Below the pieces are notes generated by a model. The model was not told the origin of the DNA, made no database searches, and saw only the letters and a program-made list of their open reading frames with translations. Both the position numbers and the translations under genes were made by a program. From Caldifarciminota bacterium UBA6260 (lineage in GTDB: Bacteria > Hydrothermota > 32-111), in contig DJVI01000012.1 of the NCBI GenBank assembly GCA_002441125.1, positions 1 to 13,001 on the forward strand: a stretch of 13,001 nucleotides of DNA, written 5' to 3'. Numbering within the stretch: position 1 is the stretch's first letter; each line of letters opens with the position of its first letter. Shown here in pieces: positions 1-7,013 of the stretch.

Positions 1-3000
1 CTTGCAATGCACCGAAAGCATATCCAATAGTTTGCATCTGGCAACCAAACGATAAGGCGTTGATAAAATGGCTTGATAATTCAAATTATGAGGAAGGATA
101 TAGAATAAAAATAAAAGAAAACAATATACTTATAGGATCAAAGGATACAATAATAAATTTAGCGGAGGATCCCGATACATTGGAATGGACACATCAGACA
201 ACGAGAACAGGGCAAATGAAGTATATTGTATATTCAATGAACAGCGGAGCATTTTCAAAGGATTCCGTTGAATATATCAATTATAGAGGTTATGGAACAC
301 CGCTTATTTCGAAAGATAGTATTAAATTAAGCAAGGGAACCGTAAGAATAAAAGGAGATACTATATTAACTGGAACGAGAAGAAGACTGAACGGAGAAAT
401 AATTTCAATAGAAGCATATAAAGAAGGATTTGAAAATAAAATATTAAAGTCGGAATTTATAATAGATAGTAATGCACAAATAATAGGAATTAAGAATAGC
501 GATATGTATGCGGGAATAAACGGGTCAAGCACAAATAGGGATTCGATAATCTGGATATATGTAAAAGAGGGATCGCAATATAATAAGAAATATGTAAAAA
601 ATTTATATTTCACTTATATAAGTTATTTGAATGCTCAAAAAACTAAATTATTATCAGCGATATATAAAAACGATTCTATATATCTATTGGTCAATTTTAA
701 GTTAAAGGAACACGCAATAAATTCGGTTTTAGTATTATTTAAAATAGATAAAAACTGCAACTATAATGCATCTTATTTTATTAAAAGTTTCACCAACTCA
801 GCCGATTTTGAAGGAACGATAGAGAGCAAAAACGCAGATGAGATTGTGATCGTATACAATGGAACGGATGAATCTAATGGTAAAATAACCGGTTTAAATA
901 TTTTTTCAATAAGAACAGATTTTAATGGAAAAATTACCGAATATTCTCCATTTGTAAATAAGGGGTTTAATCAAACATACAAAGAGTATTTTGATATAGA
1001 GGCGCTAACAGATACTATATTATACATAGTCAGTCACAAAGTGGGAATATTTTTCGATACGATGAAGGTGGTTAAATATGATATGAAAAACATGGTTCAA
1101 ACTTTAATAGACTATATAAAAATTAGTTCTTCACCGATGGCAGATTCTTTTCAATTTCCGAGGATAGTGAAGTATAGGGATTATATGATAGTTAGCTGGT
1201 TAAATTGGGAAGATTATCAGTATGACAGAATTTATACTAAGAAATATTCATTAACAGAGAATAGCGGAATAGAGATTGCAAAAGAGACAAGCGAGGATGA
1301 TGCATGGGTGAAAGATTACCTGATAGTTAAGAATGAAGCAGATGAAGGTTTGGAAATAGTAACAGAAGAGGCACTTTTTTCATATGGAGTATACGGATTA
1401 AAGCGGAGCGATTACAAACTACCGATAATGAGAATAATAATGAATGATGAATTATCGTGGTATAAGAATGGCACTTTTACAGTGAAAGTGATAGATGGGA
1501 ATGGAATGAAACTCAGCACTGTAAAGGTGTTGGTGACAAACGGAGCGGATATAAATTTTGAAGGAACGACAGATGTAAATGGCGAAGTGAAGGTATCATA
1601 TTTTACAAGAAGTTCTAATAAGATAACAATAAAAGCTGTGAAGGCATTTTACGAGGATTGTGTTAATGTATATGATGTTACAACGAATACGATGGAAGTG
1701 AACTGCGTAAAAGAGGTTAGCGCATTTAAGGATACAACAATAGAGATAGGAGTTTATACATATTCAACCGAACCTGAGGAAGTTATATTACATAAAGTGG
1801 CTGTTTCGTCTGCTGAAGTGATATTGAGCAATGGAATAAATATTGAAGATACATTAATAACCGGGGCAAATGGTAAGGTTGTTGCTGAAATAAGTGGCAG
1901 GGATACGATTGAATGGCTCGGAAGGGACTGCTATGTGGATTATACAAAGGAAATAGATGTAATCGTTTTAAAAGAGGGATATAAAACAGAGACGGTGAAG
2001 ATAAGTAAAGAGATGAGAAGCAATAGCAGCAACGCTACGGGATATAATAACAGCAATCATGTGATAAAGAGAGACGAGTTGAATTTATATATGGCTTATG
2101 GAGACGGAGACAGCGTAGTGTTTGGCAGGAGCAACAATTTTGGAGACTGGTGGATACTTGAGAAGGTGGGAGAGGGGAAGAACCCTTCATTGGCATTTTC
2201 AGGGGAAGGCACAGTGGCAATGTTGTATACAGGGCTGGACAATTATGGGTATTATTATACATACACGGAATCGCCTTTTCAGCCGATAGATACAGTGTAT
2301 CCGACATTGATAACTTATGAACCGGGAGTAATAGCAGGAAATGTCCTGACTGGGAAAGTATATGTGGCTGGGATAGAGCATCCTCTTTTAGGAGTGGATT
2401 ATGGCAATCTTTTATATGCAGAGTTTGTGTTTGACAATCTTGCCGGAATAGTGAAGACAACATTGGTGCCTGCGACAGTAGAGAAATATAAGCCGAAATC
2501 ATGGCAGAGCATAACGACATATTATGACAAGTATATGAAGAAATATTATCCGATAATTGTTTATGGGGATATATACGGAGAGATAGACTTGGTTAAGTAT
2601 GATGGGATAAGTGGAAGATGGATACCGCCTATCGGAGTGGCGCAAACTACTGAGGAATCAAAGGAGAGTTATATATCATCAAACGGCGAGAAGATTGCAG
2701 TAATATGGAGTGAGGAGAGGACAACTGACTCAAATGTTTGGGATATATGGCTTAACGGAGAGTTGTATAAGACAAGCAAAACAGAGAGTTATACTGAACC
2801 GAAGATAAAAGCAGGAAATTATATTGTGTATAATGAGAGCAAAGAAAAAATAGGTCTTGACCTTTATGGGTTGAATTACATTGGAGCGGACATAAGGACA
2901 TCAAGCAAGGATAGTGTTTACTATCCTGATTTTGAATTTAAGACGGAATACAACAAAACAGGACTTGAATTGAATCATAAAATCTATCTGATATGGACGG

Positions 3001-3740
3001 AGAAGACTGGAATCGCATATACGGTTAAGGATACTATAATAGAGGTAAAGACAGACGGAGATTTGCAACCATTTATTGCGGGTGAATTTACAGATACGAT
3101 AGTTGAGTTGGATGACTCACCATTAACGGACATAATCAATGACAGAAGAAAGAAGATAGAGAGACTCTACATAGAAATAGGCGAGATAGAGTCGGATAAG
3201 GAATACAAACTGACAGTGAACACAACAAATCCTAACAAAAACTACCCTTATCTTTTGATGATAGACGGAATAATTGTTGATACGATAAATAAAGAGGATA
3301 AGACGACAGAGGTTTATCTAACAGAGGATATTAAGTCAGACAACACGATATTGATAACACTTGACAGGGTAAAGGGGAACCCGAACAGAATTGCAAAGAT
3401 GGAGATGCGAAAGTATGATGAAGTAACAAATGCATCAATACTCGGAAACGCCATAATTAAAATGATAACAGAGAAGAAGGGAATAAAAGAGCATGTGAAG
3501 ATAAAAACAATGAGTAAAGGACTGATAGAGATGACAATAGAAGGAGACTGCAGCGAGAATCTTGAGATGGAGATATATGATGTTGCGGGCAGAAGGAGAA
3601 TGAAAGAGACTTTTAAAAATTTGCAAAACGGATATAACAAGATAATCTTAAATGCGAATGGACTGTCAAGTGGAGTCTACTTCTACAGACTGAATACAAA
3701 ATCAAACCAATATAAAGGAAAAATTCTATTGATTAAATAA
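1..3740 (+). CDS. Large secreted/surface multidomain protein with T9SS-like C-terminal sorting tail, 5' end outside the window
   Basis: The frame is open from base 3 to the TAA at 3738-3740, about 1245 codons, with no start at the left edge. The TTG at 60 is not the start: codons 3-59 already read as the first strands of a fibronectin-III-like domain that runs to about 300 (key stretch WLDNSNYEEGYRI, then YIVYSMNSG). Bases 300-1440 are a beta-rich region I cannot assign. An Ig-like (Big/gingipain-type) domain lies at about 1470-1680 with the pattern VTNGADINFEGTTDVNGE. A carboxypeptidase-regulatory-like domain follows at about 1780-2010, ending KEGYKTETV. A sialidase/propeller-like region spans about 2085-3090. 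A sorting domain at about 3490-3737 contains IYDVAGR, GLSSGVYFYRL and ends KILLIK. In the family such tails direct export through the outer membrane by the type IX system. The ligand or substrate is unknown and no protease or glycosidase catalytic motif was seen. Codon use (many AGC, ACG, CCG, GCG, AAG; purine-rich strand) differs from the genes on the right. Confidence 0.9.
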   Translation, partial: CNAPKAYPIVCIWQPNDKALIKWLDNSNYEEGYRIKIKENNILIGSKDTIINLAEDPDTLEWTHQTTRTGQMKYIVYSMNSGAFSKDSVEYINYRGYGTPLISKDSIKLSKGTVRIKGDTILTGTRRRLNGEIISIEAYKEGFENKILKSEFIIDSNAQIIGIKNSDMYAGINGSSTNRDSIIWIYVKEGSQYNKKYVKNLYFTYISYLNAQKTKLLSAIYKNDSIYLLVNFKLKEHAINSVLVLFKIDKNCNYNASYFIKSFTNSADFEGTIESKNADEIVIVYNGTDESNGKITGLNIFSIRTDFNGKITEYSPFVNKGFNQTYKEYFDIEALTDTILYIVSHKVGIFFDTMKVVKYDMKNMVQTLIDYIKISSSPMADSFQFPRIVKYRDYMIVSWLNWEDYQYDRIYTKKYSLTENSGIEIAKETSEDDAWVKDYLIVKNEADEGLEIVTEEALFSYGVYGLKRSDYKLPIMRIIMNDELSWYKNGTFTVKVIDGNGMKLSTVKVLVTNGADINFEGTTDVNGEVKVSYFTRSSNKITIKAVKAFYEDCVNVYDVTTNTMEVNCVKEVSAFKDTTIEIGVYTYSTEPEEVILHKVAVSSAEVILSNGINIEDTLITGANGKVVAEISGRDTIEWLGRDCYVDYTKEIDVIVLKEGYKTETVKISKEMRSNSSNATGYNNSNHVIKRDELNLYMAYGDGDSVVFGRSNNFGDWWILEKVGEGKNPSLAFSGEGTVAMLYTGLDNYGYYYTYTESPFQPIDTVYPTLITYEPGVIAGNVLTGKVYVAGIEHPLLGVDYGNLLYAEFVFDNLAGIVKTTLVPATVEKYKPKSWQSITTYYDKYMKKYYPIIVYGDIYGEIDLVKYDGISGRWIPPIGVAQTTEESKESYISSNGEKIAVIWSEERTTDSNVWDIWLNGELYKTSKTESYTEPKIKAGNYIVYNESKEKIGLDLYGLNYIGADIRTSSKDSVYYPDFEFKTEYNKTGLELNHKIYLIWTEKTGIAYTVKDTIIEVKTDGDLQPFIAGEFTDTIVELDDSPLTDIINDRRKKIERLYIEIGEIESDKEYKLTVNTTNPNKNYPYLLMIDGIIVDTINKEDKTTEVYLTEDIKSDNTILITLDRVKGNPNRIAKMEMRKYDEVTNASILGNAIIKMITEKKGIKEHVKIKTMSKGLIEMTIEGDCSENLEMEIYDVAGRRRMKETFKNLQNGYNKIILNANGLSSGVYFYRLNTKSNQYKGKILLIK

Positions 3741-3759
3741 AATTTGGAAAAGAGGGAAA

Positions 3760-3812
3760 CAAAATTATACTGAGTCCAGTTAACAGGAGCTGAAAGAATT
3801 AGTATAATTTTG
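3760..3812. repeat. 12-bp perfect inverted repeat just downstream of the large surface gene
   Basis: CAAAATTATACT at 3760-3771 is the exact reverse complement of AGTATAATTTTG at 3801-3812. The intervening 29 bases allow two more pairs (G-T and A-T) at the inner end. It lies 20 bp after the stop codon at 3740. It could be a weak AT-rich transcription end structure or a remnant of a mobile-element end. There is no GC-rich stem and no long T tract right after it, so a normal intrinsic terminator is not clearly supported. Confidence 0.55.
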
Positions 3813-3840
3813 ATTAAGAGAAATAATTTTTTTTAATCAA
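3810..3840. repeat. 8-bp inverted repeat with T-rich loop, sharing bases with the preceding repeat
   Basis: TTGATTAA at 3810-3817 pairs with TTAATCAA at 3833-3840 across a 15-base loop rich in A and T. It shares bases 3810-3812 with the right arm of the 12-bp repeat, so both hairpins cannot form fully at once. The stem is entirely A/T except for one G-C pair, so chance is a real alternative in this composition. Confidence 0.4.
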
Positions 3841-3893
3841 GATGGCAAAAGAGAGAAGGCAAGAATGATACACAGAGAGTGGACTGAGAAGAA

Positions 3894-3935
3894 TAGTTAA
3901 TAGTTAATAGTTGATAGTTAATAGTTGATAGTTAA
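3894..3935. repeat. Heptanucleotide tandem repeat, six units of TAGTTRA
   Basis: Six consecutive 7-base units fill 42 bp without interruption: TAGTTAA, TAGTTAA, TAGTTGA, TAGTTAA, TAGTTGA, TAGTTAA. The only variable base is the sixth. Because 7 is not a multiple of 3, the TAG within each unit stops all three forward frames. The array sits directly before the transposase remnant. Short tandem heptamers like this can change copy number by slippage. There is no spacer structure, so it is not a CRISPR array. Confidence 0.92.
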
Positions 3936-3936
3936 A

Positions 3937-4328
3937 GAAAAAGAAGTGAGAATAAAACGAAGAGCGGACTTATATAAGGCAATGGAAAAGGCTGTGAACG
4001 GGGAGTATGCTGAAGGTATAAGGGATAACGAACAGAGACCGTGACTGGTATCTGACAACGGGTGTCAGCCTACATCATTAAAGTTTATAAAACATATGGC
4101 TCTATTGGGAATAGAACAGATATTTATATTTTGGAATAACCCTAAGGGAAATGCCGAGACGGAGCGATTTATGAGGACAATGAAGGAATATTTGTTCTGG
4201 AGAAGAAAGTATGATAATAGTTTGAGTTTGAAGAGTCATTTAAGAAGTTCATTGAGTTTTACAATGAAGATTATCCTCACAGTAAGTTGAAATATCAGAG
4301 TCTTTATCACTTTTATAGAACTTACTGA
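3937..4328 (+). pseudogene. Degenerate IS transposase, C-terminal part of an rve/DDE integrase-type catalytic core
   Basis: From 3937 the frame reads RRADLYKAMEKAVNGEYAEGIR, meets TGA at 4042-4044, then continues in the same frame as LVSDNGCQPTS (second catalytic Asp in SDNG) and later NPKGNAETERF (catalytic Glu). This order is typical of IS3/IS481-like transposases. Near 4222 one base appears lost: the original frame drifts into nonsense and stops at 4290, while the frame from 4224 continues EFEESFKKFIEFYNEDYPHS and on to RTY, with TGA at 4326-4328. The first catalytic Asp and the N-terminal DNA-binding part are absent, and the heptamer repeat marks the left limit. TGA acts as a normal stop here (butyrate kinase also ends in TGA), so recoding is unlikely. 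The gene is dead: it lacks its N terminus and has one nonsense codon and one frameshift. No terminal inverted repeats or target-site duplication were identified. Confidence 0.88.
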
Positions 4329-4547
4329 AAACAACAGGATATCCCTACATATCAATCAGATTTACTCTAACCAATTAAGTGCTTGACAAGGTGGTGCAGT
4401 ACAATTTCAAAAGAGTTTAAAGTTCTTAATGTTTACCCTATTGATAAAATTTTTAATTTTGGTTTAATTAAAAATAATGGAGAGTTTTGTAGTCACCCAA
4501 TTTAGGAAAGACTATATAAATTAAATGGTTGACATATAAGGTGAAAT
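4329..4547. other. Gap between the transposase remnant and the small membrane-protein gene
   Basis: About 220 bases with no supportable gene. They probably hold the decayed right side of the insertion element and then the leader of the next unit. The only clear structure is the AT-only hairpin at 4449-4475. Promoter-like hexamers occur near 4490-4534 but none stands out enough to be decisive. Confidence 0.5.
4449..4475. repeat. AT-only 10-bp inverted repeat (hairpin)
   Basis: ATTTTTAATT at 4449-4458 is the exact reverse complement of AATTAAAAAT at 4466-4475, with a 7-base loop (TTGGTTT). Read on the minus strand the stem is followed by three T; on the plus strand no T tract follows. It may be a weak transcription boundary between the insertion-element debris and the next genes, or a chance palindrome in AT-rich DNA. 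Confidence 0.45.
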
Positions 4548-4557
4548 ATGGTATCTA
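4529..4557 (+). promoter_or_regulatory. Possible sigma-70 promoter (TTGACA, 17 bp, TATCTA) overlapping a start codon
   Basis: TTGACA at 4529-4534 matches the -35 consensus exactly. With a 17-base spacer, TATCTA at 4552-4557 is a four-of-six -10 match. If used, transcription would begin near 4564, inside the small gene at 4548, so it would make a transcript mainly for the downstream GH18 gene. A promoter further upstream (TATATA at 4513-4518) would be needed for the small gene itself. This rests on consensus matching only. Confidence 0.3.
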
Positions 4558-4799
4558 TTAAATATGGGGTGAATTTTCATTTAATATTTGTAAATTTACT
4601 CTCTCAGATCGATTTTGCTGATTCGGAAAAAATTTCCATCCATAGATATGAAAAAAATATATTTGATAGTTTAAAGGATTCGTTGGATATAAGAAAAAAT
4701 AATTTTTCCTCAAACATTTTCTTTATTATCCTATTTTTTATAGTAATATCATTATTGCTAATTTTAATTTGGGGGTTTAAAAAGAGAAAAAGATGTTAA
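4548..4799 (+). CDS. Small hypothetical protein with C-terminal membrane anchor
   Basis: 83 residues, not recognised as a family. The start ATG at 4548 follows AAGGTG at 4538-4543 and an in-frame TGA at 4542, so no longer version exists. The N-terminal segment is moderately hydrophobic (FHLIFVNLLSQIDFA) and could be a weak signal sequence. A charged middle section with DSLKDSLDIRKN follows. Residues about 56-77 form a strong transmembrane helix (FFIILFFIVISLLLILIWGF) closed by a basic tail KKRKRC. The predicted topology is a single anchor with the tail in the cytoplasm. Its end overlaps the start of the GH18 gene by 7 bases (ATGTTAA, 4793-4799), suggesting translational coupling. It may be a genuine small partner of the glycosidase, or the surviving C-terminal end of a larger gene cut by the insertion element upstream. 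Its T-rich codon style matches the GH18 gene, not the genes to the left. Confidence 0.5.
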   Translation: MVSIKYGVNFHLIFVNLLSQIDFADSEKISIHRYEKNIFDSLKDSLDIRKNNFSSNIFFIILFFIVISLLLILIWGFKKRKRC

Positions 4800-6955
4800 A
4801 AAAAATTTTTTTGTTTTTATTTTTACTTTTAAATTTAAAATTGTTTCCATCCATTCATCAAGATGAATACTTTTTAAATTTAAAATCAGCCTATTTTGGT
4901 TCTCCAACCAATTTGAGTGAAAAACTTGTTGATAAAAAAGAAAAAGGTTTGCATTACAACTATTATGGTTATCTACCTTATTGGATAGATACCCTTTACT
5001 ATTCTAATTTTCAATATGAACTTTTGACACATATATCCTATTTTTCTGTCAATGTTAATACGGATGGGAGCTGTGGACTTATTCCGAATCCTTCATATTT
5101 TACAAAAATTTACAATGAGTCTCATAAAAGAGGTATAAGGATTCATCTCACCTTTACTCTCTTTGGAACAACTTCCGTTTCAACTCTTTTAAATAGTAAG
5201 AGTTCAAGAGAAAATTGTATTAGCAACATACTCAACTATGTTGATCTTTACAATCTTGATGGTGTTAACTTAGATTTTGAGTTTGTATCATCTTCTCTAA
5301 GGGATTCTTTCAATCTTTTTATAATGCAACTTGCTGATAGCCTTCATAATCGGTTTTCTACAAGAAGGGAACTCTACATAGCTGTTCCACCTGTTTATCA
5401 ATGGTATCCAGGGTATGATTATTATTCAATTTCAAGTTTTTCAGATGGTTTATTTGTGATGTGTTACGATTATCACTGGTCCGGGTCATCTGAGGCAGGG
5501 CCAGTTTCACCTACTTTTAATTCAACTTTTTGGGGTTATTATGCTTTCAACACATCTATCAGCGATCTTATTGGAATAGGAGTCGATCCTTCGAAGATCA
5601 TTGCAGGTATTCCATATTATGGTTATGACTGGCCAACAGAATCTGATACTCTGAAATCTAAAACTATTGGAACAGGTTCTTCTGTAATATTTAAAAACGC
5701 TAAAAATAATGCTTCGATTTATGGTAGAAAGTTTGATGAATATTCAAAAGTTCCTTACTATACATATCTTTCAACAAATTACCATCAATGTTTTTATGAT
5801 GATTCTGCTTCGATAAGATATAAATTGGGGATAGTCAAAGATAAAAAATTACAGGGTGCTGGATGCTGGGCACTTGGTTATGATGATGGTGCAATAGATC
5901 TCTGGAGTGTTTTAAGAGAGGAATTTTTTGTAACAGTTCCTTTAAAACATTTCATCGTAAAAGTGAACACTTCAAACTTAAATGTCAGAACCGGTCCATC
6001 AACATCTTCTGATATTTTGAATGTCTCAAATTATGGAGAAAAATTTGTTGCTTTTGATTATGATGGATACTGGTATAAAATTTATTATCCATCAGCATCG
6101 TTTCCTTACTATGCTTATGTTTATGGAGGTGATGGAATAAATCTAAAATATCTTGAAGGTGATAACTATTTTAAAGTTGCAAGGATCACTGCATCTCTGT
6201 TGAATGTCCGTTCTGGTGCTTCTACTACTTACCCAATTTTAACTCAGGTATCTTACAATCAGGTATTCGTTGTGGATTCTTTTACAGGTGATTGGGCAAG
6301 AATAATTTTACCTGACTCAAACAGAACCGGTTTTATATACTATACAAGTTATGCTCAAATTTTTGACAATCTATCTTCGTTTAACGATTGTGAAGTTTTT
6401 GTAGATTCTCTCATTTATCCTGATACTCTCTTTTCAGGAGATTCTTTTGAAGTCAAACTTTATTTAAAAAATACTGGATATGTTTCTCTCGATTCAATTT
6501 TCGGAATAAGTTTCTTAGAAAAATCTTTATTTTATTATGAAACATTCTGGAGTGATTCAGGTTTTGCCAAAAGTTATGGGAACAATACTCTTCCTGGACA
6601 AAATGGAATAAAAACATTTTATTTCAAAGCACCTTTTATCTTAAACGATTCTCTTTTAAGTTACGATGTGGTGTTAAAAAGAAATGATGATACTTCTTCA
6701 AATTATTTCAACATTAAAATTTATGTAAAAAGTAAAAGTTCAGGAAAAGTTGAGGATGATAAAATTTTTTGTGAAGAAAATTTTAAGACATTGAGGAAGT
6801 TTTATCATGTATATGATTTAACTGGAAGATTGATAAAAAAAGGTGATGGAGAGTTCAACATAACTGATGTAAAAAAATTTTCAACAGGAGTTTATTTTGT
6901 GATATTTTCAGATGGTCAAAAGATAAACAGAAAAAAGATAATAATGTTAAAATAA
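4793..6955 (+). CDS. Secreted GH18-family glycoside hydrolase with two SH3 domains and T9SS-like sorting tail
   Basis: 720 residues. Residues 1-20 are a classic signal peptide (MLKKIF then a Leu/Phe core). The GH18 catalytic barrel covers about 35-380. Its signature DGVNLDFE lies at 156-163, with Asp156, Asp161 and the general acid Glu163 matching the DxxxxDxE pattern, so it is probably active on beta-1,4-linked GlcNAc polymers such as chitin or peptidoglycan. FVMCYDYHWSG and AGIPYYGYDW are further GH18-type barrel strands. Two bacterial SH3 domains follow at about 386-445 (LNVRTGPSTSS) and 459-522 (LNVRSGAST), which in this family usually bind cell-wall peptide. A CARDB-like beta domain lies at about 527-651, and a sorting tail at about 666-720 (VYDLTGR, STGVYFVIF, final KKIIMLK). 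There is little Shine-Dalgarno signal, so translation probably depends on the overlapping upstream gene. The mix of GH18 and SH3 resembles spore-germination/wall hydrolases more than classical chitinases. The exact substrate is inference. Confidence 0.9.
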   Translation: MLKKIFLFLFLLLNLKLFPSIHQDEYFLNLKSAYFGSPTNLSEKLVDKKEKGLHYNYYGYLPYWIDTLYYSNFQYELLTHISYFSVNVNTDGSCGLIPNPSYFTKIYNESHKRGIRIHLTFTLFGTTSVSTLLNSKSSRENCISNILNYVDLYNLDGVNLDFEFVSSSLRDSFNLFIMQLADSLHNRFSTRRELYIAVPPVYQWYPGYDYYSISSFSDGLFVMCYDYHWSGSSEAGPVSPTFNSTFWGYYAFNTSISDLIGIGVDPSKIIAGIPYYGYDWPTESDTLKSKTIGTGSSVIFKNAKNNASIYGRKFDEYSKVPYYTYLSTNYHQCFYDDSASIRYKLGIVKDKKLQGAGCWALGYDDGAIDLWSVLREEFFVTVPLKHFIVKVNTSNLNVRTGPSTSSDILNVSNYGEKFVAFDYDGYWYKIYYPSASFPYYAYVYGGDGINLKYLEGDNYFKVARITASLLNVRSGASTTYPILTQVSYNQVFVVDSFTGDWARIILPDSNRTGFIYYTSYAQIFDNLSSFNDCEVFVDSLIYPDTLFSGDSFEVKLYLKNTGYVSLDSIFGISFLEKSLFYYETFWSDSGFAKSYGNNTLPGQNGIKTFYFKAPFILNDSLLSYDVVLKRNDDTSSNYFNIKIYVKSKSSGKVEDDKIFCEENFKTLRKFYHVYDLTGRLIKKGDGEFNITDVKKFSTGVYFVIFSDGQKINRKKIIMLK

Positions 6956-6961
6956 TTTCCC

Positions 6962-6989
6962 TTGATAAAAATCTTTAAAAATATAAAAT
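6962..6989 (+). promoter_or_regulatory. Probable promoter for buk-ptb
   Basis: TTGATA at 6962-6967 and TAAAAT at 6984-6989 are separated by 16 bases, within the 58-base gap after the GH18 gene. Transcription would begin near 6996, giving a leader of about 18 bases that still includes the ribosome binding site AAAGGAG at 7001-7007. No terminator-like hairpin separates this from the GH18 gene, so read-through is also possible. Confidence 0.4.
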
Positions 6990-7013
6990 ATTACTTTTAA
7001 AAAGGAGTTTTTA

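Noticed and set aside
2035..2520. Long minus-strand open frame inside the large surface gene
   Set aside because: Its protein is Ser/Leu/Pro/Cys-rich with no family pattern, and the plus-strand frame shows clear domains. It is an antisense shadow caused by skewed codon use; the same holds for the other minus-strand frames inside this gene.
3894..3935. Possible CRISPR array
   Set aside because: The units are 7 bases and directly adjacent, with no spacers and no cas genes nearby. It is a simple tandem repeat.
4042..4044. TGA read as an amino acid (recoding) in the transposase
   Set aside because: Butyrate kinase ends in TGA just before the ptb ribosome binding site, and TGG serves for Trp throughout. 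The transposase also has a frameshift and a missing N terminus, so a nonsense mutation is simpler.
4329..4547. Terminal inverted repeat and target duplication of the insertion element
   Set aside because: I compared the flanks by eye for matching ends and found no convincing pair, so the element's limits cannot be stated.
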